A stretch of 64,000 nucleotides of DNA. It comes from Cylicocyclus nassatus (taxonomy: Eukaryota; Nematoda; Chromadorea; Rhabditida; Strongylidae). The stretch is from the NCBI GenBank assembly GCA_958299035.1, contig CATQJL010000112.1:88430636-88494635 (forward strand). Reading direction: 5' to 3'. The translations under genes were made by a program, and so were the position numbers. Below the pieces are notes generated by a model, which was not told the DNA's origin, searched no databases, and saw nothing but the letters and a program-made list of their open reading frames with translations. Shown piece after piece: positions 11,705 to 23,900 of the stretch (its first letter is position 1; every line of letters begins with the position of its first letter).

Positions 11705-11924
11705 TCATTTTCTGAAGACAGCCCCTGAGAAACAAAACAACCCACGTAAAACTTCAATGATTCGTGAGATTTTCGAAAAGTCGAATTCAAACCGGACCTC
11801 GGGCTTTCTCATTGGAATGACCTCTGCATGCTCCAGTTCGTCTCTCAACCACGTGTTCACTTCCTCACTGTATTCTAGCGATGACTGCGATGGCGGAGCA
11901 TGATGGGCAGCACAATCGAAAGAC
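11705..11924 (-). CDS. Probable C-terminal exon of the NEK-like gene
   Basis: Acceptor CTGCATAG|G completes the tryptophan codon left open by the previous exon. The frame then stays open to a TGA at 11705. The peptide is acidic and helical-looking ([20 protein letters not shown]), not RCC1. The last 15 codons, after a possible donor near 11748-11751, look less protein-like, so the true end may be there with a further exon downstream. The link to the kinase gene rests on phase and order only. Confidence 0.55.
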
Positions 11925-14900
11925 CTATGCAGAGCAAAGTGTTGCATATTTGACTATATCAAAAAAAACTTGAAAGACATGCAGACACATACGTACAAGC
12001 TGTAGGCTGCTGCATGACGAAAGCGCAATATATTAGCGCGCAAACGCGGCTTTAAACTACAGAGCGCATGAAACGCAGGATCTACAACAGTGAAGATACG
12101 CGCGCGCCGCGTTCGCGCCCGCTAAACTAATACTGCTTCTGCGTCTTCGCCATGCAGTAGCCTTTACAATAAACACGCATCGTGTCTTAATGTCTGACCT
12201 TCGTAGATCTCTCTGTCTTATACATTAGACCACTGCTGAAGATAACACACTGTAAGCCGTTTTTGCTTACAATGTGTCCAAAAATAGGCGTGCTTATTTT
12301 GTAAACATGCCAAAACACTACGGTAAGCTTCGGCTTATTTCTTGACGACTATAACAATCCCTGTCTTCGTTGAAGGAGAAAAAAATCTAGAATAAAAAGG
12401 CAAAAAACCTTTCGTATGTGTCCACAACGACATAGGCGCAATATCCAGAGCAAACAATGTTTGAGAGGTAGATTTTCTGTTCTATTTTACTGCTTTCCAG
12501 TCTAAAGATTTGTTATGTAGACTTGAAAAAAGGATTTGCACATATCTCAATATAAGCGACGGAAGAGGTACAAGGTTTTGGGTGAATCGCTCATCTTCGC
12601 GTCCCGACCTTTTTCTCCAGCGGGATAGATTTGAGTTCATTGAGCTTTCACTAAAATTGGTTCTACTAAAATGAAAGCACTGCAGTCAGCAAACGTACCA
12701 TTTCAATGCAGCTGCTTCTTCGCTATTTTCATTATTCGCACTCTTAGACCCCCAAAAGTATAATTCGTTTTCGGTAGTGCCAACTAGCGAGAATCCATCA
12801 CCACAAGCGATCTTCTGAATGAAATAACGGTCATGTTTATAGATCACCAGACTAATCGTCCGGCTTACGCCGGACTCTCAGACTTCTAGCATAAAATTAT
12901 CTCCAATGACTCCATCTAATTATTTCAACTTTGTATCCAAGATTAAAAAAATAATCAAGCTGTATGCAGTGAAAGTCTAAATTACAATCTGGGTCTGTAA
13001 TACCTGTCGCGCAGAATTATGACTCAGAGTTAACTCTGAGTTACCTCTGTGTAACACGTACCTTTCTGAGGCCCTTAACAGGTGCTTAAACAGACCAAAT
13101 CTGGAAAGCGATGAAATGGCAGGCTACTCCGTAACCAGTAGTTTATTCCTGGTAAAGCAATATTATCCAAATCGTTGTGCACACGAAACAGCGCCATCAA
13201 AAGCGTACCTGAGCTTAGCGATAACTCTGAGTTTGGTGCGCGTTCCAGTCTATCGTGGGACTCCGAGATAACTCTGAGTTAAGTCAGAGAAAGAGGAACA
13301 GTGCACAGAGGGGCAGCTAAGAAGTCCTCCCGAGTACATTTTGCTTGTAGTTTCAGCAGGCATGATAGGGGTATAATGGTGAGCTGTGAATTATAAAATT
13401 TCAAAATCTTGTAAAATCTTAGCCAGGGGTTATTCGGTGCGCTGATAACGAATATGGTACTCATTTTTTACCATAGGGTCGTATGGCCAGCCTACGGTAG
13501 GTTTACGGTAGATAGGAGAATATCACAAAGTTGGCCAAAACTAAAGCCGGTGGGGTTACTGGGGAGGGGGGGGCTGATCACGAATTTGGCATGCAGTTTA
13601 TACTGCGGTGATATCTGGCAAAGTTACGGTAGCTATACGGTAGAATTAAGAAAACCACAAAACTGATTGAAACTTCGACCGTTGGAGTGGAGTTATTTGG
13701 GGCGCTTATCACCAGGGCCAAGCAATAGGTGTGGCACACGATCGCTGATTACGCCCCCCTCTTACTGCTACCTCAATAGGACTCCCTGAACTATATACCT
13801 AAGATAACATTACTTGAAGGCCCTGTCAAACATAACGGGCAACATATCCATGATTAGCATGTCAATTAACCCCTGTAGACAACGTTCGAGCGAATTCTGA
13901 AGTTTCAAGATACTGGGTCACCTCAAGTGAGGTTGCCATTTTCCATGATTAACTTTGTTTCAAAGGTAAAGTAGCTAGCTGACTTTACACTCAAGACAAA
14001 GCACTACTCGCTAAAAAAACCTCCTAACTTTGGAATTAGAAACCAACCAAAATCTTGTTTTTCCTATATTTTGCTTTTAATGGCTGTGCTTCCCCCAAAT
14101 ATTACTCGTTGGGAAGACTGGGAAGACGAATCAGGCTCAAATCACTCCTATGAAATCAACGAGGTCTAGGCTATCGATTTATATAAATAACGTCGCAAAA
14201 AATGTTTTTTTGATATAGTTAATGGGGGGGCTGCCACACCCCATTAACTTACCTTTGAACAAATTAAATAGCTGCGTTTTTTATATCGTTGTTACTGCTT
14301 AACCATTTTCTTTGCATAGCAAAATTTCGTACGAAAACTTTTCTTCAAGAGCAAGATATAATCGTTTTTCCTTACCTATGCAAATGTAAAATACTGGTAA
14401 AATACTGCGAAAATATTGGGATACGGTAACATGCTGAGTCTGCGCTACTACGTGAATCGCAAGGGAATTTGACAAGAATGTGTCTATTCGACAGCCTAAG
14501 CCTCGTAATCCACATTTAGTAATTTGAGCTTGATTGGTCTTCTCTAGCCTGAGATATTGAAAACGAAAAATGGAACAAACGAGATTTCGGCTTGCTCTTA
14601 ATTCCTTAGCTTGGAGGTCATCTGAAGTAGGATTCCTAATGTGAGCAAAGAAATAGTAGTTCTTTGTATTAAGCGCAAAAAGAAGTAGTTAACTTACCTT
14701 TGAAACAAAGTAACTGCTTGAAAACGAACATCTCACTTAGGTGGTCCTGTATTTGGAAATCTCAAAATTCGCTGAAACTTTGACCACAGGGGTTATTTTA
14801 CTTGCTAATTACAAAACGATGCTCTTATGCTTTGTAGATCTTTGATTATGTTTGCTGTACGTATACGATAATCTGTCAAACATCGTTAGTAGTTTGCATG

Positions 14901-17900
14901 CGGGCCTATTTGACATTGTTAACTAATATCATGTTATGCGAACAGCGCACGCCTTGATAACGACCCCCCCTCTCCCTGATTCCTCAGTACGACCCCCAAG
15001 TGTGGCATGCCACAACCCATGCTTGACCCTGCTTATCACGGACAGTCTAAAGCTCCGTACACTAGTGTCATTTTGAGCGGTTACGGTACGTATATTGTAA
15101 ATGGGCCAAATTATAGAATAAGGGCAAGTTTGGCGCGGAAAGTTCAATGCACAGACCCTTATAGTCCATTCTTACCATTGCATATGCCATTCGTTCTCTC
15201 TATTGCTTGAAGCCTTCAGCTGCGCAAAAGATCATTTCGTGCGATAAAACCACTTCTCGACAGAAATGAAAATGAGGCTTTTAAATAACATGTTTTGACG
15301 TGCTTTGTGATGATGCAATGAAAACATTATGGCAAAACAATTTTGAGTTTGCAGGGTGTTTCATGGCCTAGCGATTTAGTGATGGGATCATTACGCTAAG
15401 CCGAACAGGTTCGCGTATCAACTTTAAGGATGTTTCTTCAGCAAAGGCGTAACAGCTCCCGAAACAGCTTTAACTCCAAGCTTGAGAGTTGGAACTTGGA
15501 ACTTTATAAGCGGAACTCAGAATTTTAATGCGCATCTGAGTAAACGCGGAGCTTTGAACTCGGAGTTTCGACCAAATTACTACCTTTCTTGATACTTTTC
15601 TGTGTATTCGTTTGCAACGAAGCAACGATGATGTTTGGAAGTTTTTATTCGCTTTTGTATTTTTGAAACTAAGTGAAGCGCAACGTTTCCGGAACCGACA
15701 AGAGTGAAGATATTAGGTGGTTAGTACAGTTTTTTAGACCTATCCTCTAATCATTCAGAATAAAGATAGATAAGCACTCTAGAAAATGTCCTATGCAGAA
15801 ATTCTTCCTTATTCCAGCAGTGATGTATCGTTCCTTTGGTTTTTTTATCCTTGTTCTCCCGTCACTCGGGGTCTGCCGCTCTTGTTAATCTTCTCCATTC
15901 TTCTCGGTTCAAGGCCTGCTCTTCACTTATACCAAGCTCCTTCATATTTGCTTTGACTTTATCCAGCCATCTCATCTTAGATCCTCCTGTTGGTCTCTTC
16001 CCTGGCACTTCCACTGAAATGGCCAATCTCGTAATATGGTTTTCTTCTCTTCGTCTCACGTGTCCATACCACTGTAGACGTCTTTTTTGCATCTCTTTAC
16101 AATGGGTGCCACTTTCATTACGCTTCGTATGTCATTCAGGACATGGTCTAGCATTGTCACTCTCGTGCTCCATCTCAGCATCCGTGTTTCCATTACACTG
16201 ATCTTCCTCTCTTCGTTACGTGTACATGGCCAGCATTCGCTTCGGTATAGCGCCGTTGGTCGAACTATCGTGCGATATATCAGGGACTTCAGCTTTCTTG
16301 GCATCCGCTTGTCACATAGGACTCCTGCGATACTTTTCCACTTCATCCACGCTACGTTCACTCTACTGCTTATCTCATCGCGGAGGTTGCCATCTGCGGA
16401 GATACAGCTTCCCAAGTACTTGAAGGAGGTGGTCTTCCTGGGTAGCGTGCCTCCGATCTGGATTGTCCCGGGTGTCTGTGTTCCCAGTTCCATATACTCC
16501 GTTTTCGTCGTGTTCAGCTTCAGTCCATGCATCTCAAGCTGATCCTTCCACTTCTGCACTTCTATCTGGAGCTCTCTTCTGCTTCTTGCTAGTAGAAGAA
16601 CGTCTGCGTACATAAATATCCATGGCGGTTGTCGTAAAGCCGTCGACTACTGCATCCATGACTGTGTTGAACAGGAGCGGTAAGAGTACAGAGCCTTGGT
16701 GTACGCCGGCAAGTATCTGGAATTCTTTCGTCGATCCCGCTGCTGTCTGTACGTGGTTGGTAGCATTCTTGTAGATCATCTTCGTCCATTGCACGTGTTC
16801 TTCTGGTACATCTTTCGTAGTGCCCACCATATGATGTCGTGTGGTACCCTGTCGAACGCCTTCTCCAGGTCGAGAAACGCCGCATGCAGTTCACATTGCT
16901 TCTCCCTGCTTCTTTCTATCATTATTCTGGCGGTATGGATGGCGTCCGTTGTGCTACAGCCCTTCACGAATCCACACTGATTGGGAGCTAGTTCTATGAT
17001 GCTTCGGAGTCTCGTTTCTAGTACTCGTTCGAAGATCTTCAGCGTGTGAATTGTTAGACATATGGGACGATACGTGGAGCAACCGGCTGTGTCCCTTTTC
17101 TTCTTCCATACTGAAATCGTTGTGCTTCTGGACCAGTCATGCGGCATCTTCTTGAACTCGATTATCTGATTGAGAAGCGTGTTAGCCAAGTGATTCCGGC
17201 TTTTCCGCACCTCTTCCAGAATTCGCTGGGGATGTCGTCCGGGCCTGTTGCTTTTCCGTTCTTCGTCTTTGTCATGGCTGCGCGAACTTCATCTTCTGTG
17301 ATATTTTCTACCGGTCCTTGTACCGTCTCAGCTAATATGGTAGATGACATTCGGTAGCTTGTAGATGCTATTCTCTCGAAGTGTGCTCTCCATCGTTCGC
17401 TTATTTTCTGTGGACTTCTTCTTTCTTCTTGTTAGAATTCTTCCGTATTCGTCTTTGACATTGTAAAAGTGGATTGTATCTTCTGTGGATTTTGCTCTTC
17501 TCCTTGTGATTCGGTAGATATCACACTCGCCTTCTCGAGTGTACAGCTTCTTTTAGTCTGCTATGTACGCTTCCTTCGCTTCTCTTACGCTCTTCTTTGC
17601 TGCACGTTTTGCATCTACATATTTTTGATGATCGTCTTCTAATCTTGTCTTCTGCCACAGCTGGTATGCAAGCTTCTTCGATTCTTGACTGGGATATTCA
17701 GATCCAGAATTAGCGGCCAATGTTGTGGTACGCATTCTTCGCTAGGGATCACTTTGCAGTTCTTCACGTACTTGAGCTCCTTCAGTCGTACCGCCCAGAA
17801 GTCTGTTCGTGATTTTCGAATTTCCGCTGGCGTACGTTACTAGGTGATCGTTCTTCTTGATGAAGTAGGTGTTTGCCAATCCCAATTCATGAGCGGAAGC

Positions 17901-20900
17901 GAATTCCAGAATTCGGTTGCCTTCTTCGTTGCGGATCCCATACCCGTAATTTCCGTGACTTCTACTCGCATCACTTCTCTGTTCACCGACATGGCCTTTA
18001 AGATCTGCTCCAATCAGTAGCGTTTCTTTTGAAGGTACACATCTGATGTAGTCATCTAGTTCTTGCCAGAAGCCGTCTTTCTCTTCCACCATGCAACCTG
18101 CTTGGGTTGCTACTATGCGGTTACTATAGGAGTACCCGCTCACCCACATCTAATGTTGTCCATGAGCCGGTCACTCAATCGATCTACACTTATTATACTA
18201 TCTCTTAACCGTTCGGAGATGACTATTCCGACGCCGTTCTTCTTTTACTGCTCGCTCCTTTATATAGAAACTTGAAGCCGTCTCCTATATCGCGTGACTT
18301 CTCAGCCTTCCATTTGGTTTCTTGGATGCAGGCGATGTCCACTCTACGTTTTCCAAGGAGATCTGCCAATTCTCGAAGTCGCCCTGTAAGAGATCGGACG
18401 TTGACGGTGGCCAATCGAAAAGGAGAGAACTTGAATCTTTGCTTGTTTCCATGATAAGCTAGCTTCTTCAGCCGTCCCCGCTCATCTTGTTGGGACGGTA
18501 ATCCTCGCTTACTGTTCGCATCTGTCGGGCTCAAATGCGCGTCGCCTCCATGGAAAGCTTTAGCTTTTACTCGAGAATCCTGATGAGACATGAAAGAGGA
18601 TTGTGTGCGACGGAGTGTCTTTTTCAGCCGGTTTGTCGCTTGCTCTCCTTTGGATCAGCAGCCTGATGCTGAATTCGTGGCAGAGCTTTGCCAAAGAAAC
18701 TAGGCCCGACGCGGAGCCGAACCTGTAACCTTCCTCGCCGAAGTCAAAGGGCACTAACCTCTCGGCCAACTCTGCCCTGTTATCGTTCCTCTGATGTTCG
18801 CTTGAAAAATCGTCAGAATCTTCAACTCATGGTTTTTATCTACCCTAACTTTTGCTATATTTTAGAATTTTTGTTTTGGACTTTTGGAAATGTTTTAAAA
18901 ACAATTAGATAGAGTAAACAAAATCCTGTGTGATACAATTTTTTTGAATCGATGGCTAACTTTTCAAATTTTCTGAAATTATCATTTTGATACTATCAAT
19001 TTGATATTTGTTTATCTCAAACCTCGTAGAACATCAGACTGCAAACAGCTAGGACGTCATTCGATGCAGCTTCTTTTCCTCTTTTCGACAGATGTTTTTT
19101 GTTTTCGATTCTTAGAAACCTCGAAGAAAAAATTGCCATAATTCTAGTTTTTTGATGCGTCCCAGGCTGCACCCAAAGATTTTGATGATCAGTAATTCGA
19201 AACGGTAGAGAAACTCATTATAGTCCCAACTTGCAAAGATTCAAGGTGTTTGAAGCGTTTGTACATTTCACGACTTCGCAAATGCGGGGACTTTGACTTG
19301 TTTTAAAAAGAAAAGTTAGCTATCGATGCCAAAAATTGGATTTCATAGCATTTTGATCACCCTATCCAGTTGTCATCAAAGCTTTTCCAAAAATTTTCAA
19401 AAAACAGCAATAGTTAGGGTAAGTAAAAACCATGGGTTGAATATTGACGGTTTTTTATGCAAACATCAGGAATCGGAACATTAACATTACTGTTGTAAAG
19501 AGGAAAAAATTTTGCATTTCTAGAATATCTGTCTATCTTTATTCTGAATGATTAGGGGATAGATCTAAAAATGACACAAACTTTCGAACACGCCCAATAT
19601 CTCATATTCGATTATCGATTTTTGCATAATCTCTTCTGAGTTTTCTGCTGCCTAAATAATCTTTAGTTTACTTTTGTTAATGATGTAAGTCTATTGATTA
19701 CCTTGCTAGTCTGCATGGTTTCACAGCAGCACCTCGTCATTCACATTCTTTACGAATTTCTCTGGACAATTTACCCTCAAACCTGCTGGAGAATGAGCGC
19801 GGGAGAAGGTGGCGTACAGTCGAACCTGACTGAATACGTCCTCTAGGAAGTATAAGCCTACTTTATTGAAGGATTGCCTTTGCGACTTGTTGATTGTCAC
19901 CGCAAAGGCAACTCGAAGAGAAAACTGTTTTCTTTTCTGGTCGAAAGGGGACATTGCCGCCCCAGTAGTGTCTATTCTAAAAATTATCGCAAGTTTATCC
20001 TTGTGTTCACCATATATTAGGTCGTTTCAAAAGTAATTTCGCTTTTTTCAAACGCGCACCACATATGAAGGAACAAAGATTTTCAAGAGATCTTAGAGGC
20101 ATTTGATGCAGAATTTCATTCTCTTTCTAATGGTTATGAAATTGTTGCAAAGCCATCAATGAGCTTTCAGAAAATAGCCAAAATCTGAGACATATGCTTT
20201 TTGAGATAGTCAAGTTTCACAATTTTTTAAAACTTTCATATCAATCCTCAGAAGAATTTCAAGTAACGGTTCGATAGAGTAAACCTTATAGAATACAGTA
20301 CTACTTTTTTCTTCTTTCCATAGCTTGTCATACTTTAACAGAATTTTAACTGATGCTACCAATTTCCATACTTGGGCAGCTAAATCCTTGTAGAACAGCA
20401 AAGGAAAAGCAGCTCGGGCACTATTCGATGCAGCGTTTTCTTCTCTTTCTAAAGGATGTTTTTTGTCTCCGAATCGTTTTGTTTTCAAGGATAAAATCAT
20501 CATACGTTTTTTAGCGAGCCCCAGGCTGTACCCGAAAAACTCAAAGTTTGATATTTCGAACCCGTAAACCCTCACTTGCTTTGTAAAATTAATGCTAACT
20601 CATAGTACCATTCTGGTAGTCTCAAATTCCGAAAAATTGTGATGTTTGATGCGATTGTACCTGAGGTGAGTCTGCCAAAATCCGACGGTTCTGTTAAAAA
20701 ATCTTCTGAAAAATTATGGCGAGCTACGAGAAAGGGACAAAAGTAGTGCTGTTTTCTATAAGGTTTACTCTATCGAATCGTTACTTGAACTCCTTCTGAG
20801 GATTGATATGAAAGTTTTAAAAAATCGTGAAACTTGACAATTTCAAGAAGCATAGGTCGCAGATTTTGGTTGTTTTCCGAAAGCTCATTGACTATTATAG

Positions 20901-23900
20901 AACAGTTCCATAACAGTTCCATAGTTGGAAAGAGAATGAACCTCTTGAAAATCTTCGTTGCGTTATATGTGGTGCCCGTCTGAAAAAAGCGAAATTACTT
21001 TTGAAACGATTTGATATATATATTACAAAACGACAACCGAGGATTCGACGTCCCAATGTTTCTATCTTTGAACGCGTCCCGTTGCGTAAACCATTGGCAA
21101 CGTCCAAATTACGGAGCAGCATTACAAGCGCCTTTCTTCAACCGTAAGTGATGCAGGGGCATATGGGAAAACTTGAGGCTATTGAGATATTCTACAGGAT
21201 ACATCTCTTCGAAAGTACCCTCCGGAGTCACTGCCTCCTATCGAGTAACGCAAAAAACAACAATCTCTTCTCTTTGCCCATGCTCTACTACAGGAAAACT
21301 TTGTCGGAAATCATTGCCCACAATGAGCAATTTCCCCCCAAATGGCCTATCGTTCTGCATCATATTACGCAAAAGGACATTCACAGCTCCAAGTGCACAT
21401 TTTGATGCCATCGATATTCCATCGCGTGCTTCCTTCTGTTGTCGCTTCATAGTTGATGAGCGATTTCCGTCTACCATATTCAGTTTGAATGCTGAGCAGT
21501 CCCACCTCCACGAAGCAAGCTTGCAGCAATACCTCTCCACTATACTTGGGTAATTCGAAAATTTTTCATCGAATGAATGATTATCGAATAAATTTGAAAA
21601 GGAAAAATTTCGAATAACGAATATCGAATAAAATCGGGGTTCAAAAATACTCGAATGAATGAACTTCGAATATATTTGAACATTGGTAGCCGAATTTCGA
21701 ATAAATATTCGAATGATTTATCGAAAAACTAGAGCAACCAGATCTCAAACCTGCCGACATATCTAGCTGAACCCGACAGTAACCTTGTATCCCCTATACC
21801 AACTCCTAGCTCAGAATTTTTCAAAAACGCCCAAAACGAGAAAATAGATTTCGGTTTCAATCAGCACCCTTTTAGGCCCCCTATACCAACCCCCTGTACC
21901 AACTCCCAACCTCTAGCTCAAGATTTTCCAAAAATCGACAAAATCGATAAAGTAAACTTTTATTCATAATCGGCACCCTCACTTATCCCCCTTGTACCTA
22001 ACTACCCCAACTTCCAGCCTGTAGCTAGAATTTCTCCAAAAATCGATAAAGTAGGTTTTTTATCCATAATCGGCACCCTCACTCCCCTCCTTGTGTGGTA
22101 TAAGCTAGTCGTGGACAAAGGCATGTTGTTTATTCCGCGAAGCGAGCACGAACGCCCCTATAGCTCCGGGCATACTGCAGGCTTTCAGTGGCAACGTGGT
22201 TTGGCAGTAGTCAAATTGTCCAAAACTTATTCTAAGAGTATAGAATGCAGGGATCTTTTTAGTAAGTTGTACACGCCAAACATTTTAGGTAAGCGGGCGT
22301 TACATTTGAAGACATCTCGTAACTGGCAAATCGCGTACGGCGGTCTAAACCGTCTCTCCACTACAACTGCGATGTCCTTTACATAATACACCAACAAAAA
22401 AAACTCTAAGGTATATAGCGACTAGAGGCAGCTGTGCAATATAACTTGTGCGAGCAAGAGTGCTCACTAGTGTGGGCTTTGCGTGCCACAAGCATGAGCA
22501 ATGCAAAGAGAGAAAAGCGGGCATTTCAAAACACTTTCAATATATGAACTCGGAACATGAGCCTGAATTTGATAGATTCTTTGCTGATTTGATGCCAATA
22601 GCAGTGCGAACAATCTCATTGATCGAAAAAGAACAATTAAAATCCACATATGATTTTTCTCCTGTAAAGCAGTCGGAAGAATGCGACCCTCCACACAGTT
22701 CAAAGGTCTTAACGGTTGCAAAAGATGCATTACCGAGTTTTGCGGAAAAAAAACGCGGACGAAGTGAGCTTGATACTCAGCAGTTGGCTCTGCAACAAAG
22801 TCGAATAATCTGAATACAAAGTTCATTCAAATACAAATTCGAATTAACATTCGAATAAAACATTCGAATAAAATATATTCGAAACCCCGTTTTTTGATTG
22901 TTCGAGTCTTCGAACAATATTCGAAACCCTGTTTTTTGATTATTCGAGTTTCGAATTTGATTCGAAACCCCATCTTCTCAAGTATTCGAGTTTCGAATAT
23001 TGTTCGAAAATGGAAGAACTCCGAATATCGAATTTCGAGTACGAACATATTCGAACGTTTTATTCAAATGATCGAATTTCTATCCGATTCGGAACCAAGT
23101 ATACTCTCCACGCTGCACAAAGTATTTGTTGTCCTGTCTAACTGTTTGGTTGTAAATTGTCGTGCACAGGTATGTTTTGTCTGTTCCACCGAGTCCATCG
23201 GTAAAGGAGCAGCGATGGTTATTGGAGATGATGGCATTGCAAATATTATTAGTCTCTTTCTTAAGTCTACGTTCAATGTTTCAAACAAACGCAACCCTTC
23301 AAACTGATAGAAGTCGTAATGTTTGTGGGCATGAGCGGTCATTCATTAACAGCAGGGGCGATAATTTGTTGCAAGACTTCGCCCATAAATACCATTTTGT
23401 TTGCAACATCATGATAAGCGATTGCAATAGCTTGCCGTTTATCATATCCTTCATGCGTATAATCTTCAGACACTGCTGGAGCGAATTCGCTTAATTCTTG
23501 AGCAACGCCATTTCACAAGAATAGGCAAGCAAAGAAACTGCGCAATGTGGGAGGGGTCTCGAAATGCATTGCTTCTTGCAGACTTTCTCTATAGTACCTG
23601 TCATCACCTAACAAACCGCACGCTTTGACTGCATCCAAGAACGTAGAATAATCCGTCCCCCACTGTGCGCAAGTTCAAAGGATGTCTTTCCTTTAGTATT
23701 CAACAACAGAATGCGCAGACAGTATCTTTCTACATCTTTAGATAATCCTGTATACATTCTTCCAACTTCGCCACCTCTGTGCCTTCTCGGCGCCAACCTT
23801 GTTGTGAGGTAAAGGTGAAGTGTTCGGACAGCTGACAATAATGAAGCTCTGTGGGGTCAGTGTTTGCCGAAGCAGCCATCTACATCTGTCGCCCTGTGCG

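Larger units (their letters stand above)
12992..15592. mobile_element. TIR element of the GGTCGGTAGTAA family, copy 1, split by a hAT-like MITE
   Basis: Left part (12992-13704) and right part (15040-15592) match the intact copy at 35537-36875 in order. Shared landmarks are AACTCTGAGTT clusters, TTTACGGTAGATAGGAGA, a tRNA-like segment at 15366 and the AACTCGGAGTTT end. The middle is the insertion at 13713-15031. No transposase ORF. Confidence 0.7.
15836..18780 (-). mobile_element. RTE/BovB-type LINE, near full length, with 10-bp target duplication
   Basis: TATCGTTCCT stands on both sides (15826-15835 and 18781-18790), so both ends of the insertion are defined. In element orientation it has a tRNA-like 5' head, an apurinic-type endonuclease, a linker, an RT and a C-terminal tail with a GHVRR block. 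Several frameshifts and a damaged RT active site make it inactive. The family resembles LINEs widespread in hookworm genomes. Confidence 0.88.
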
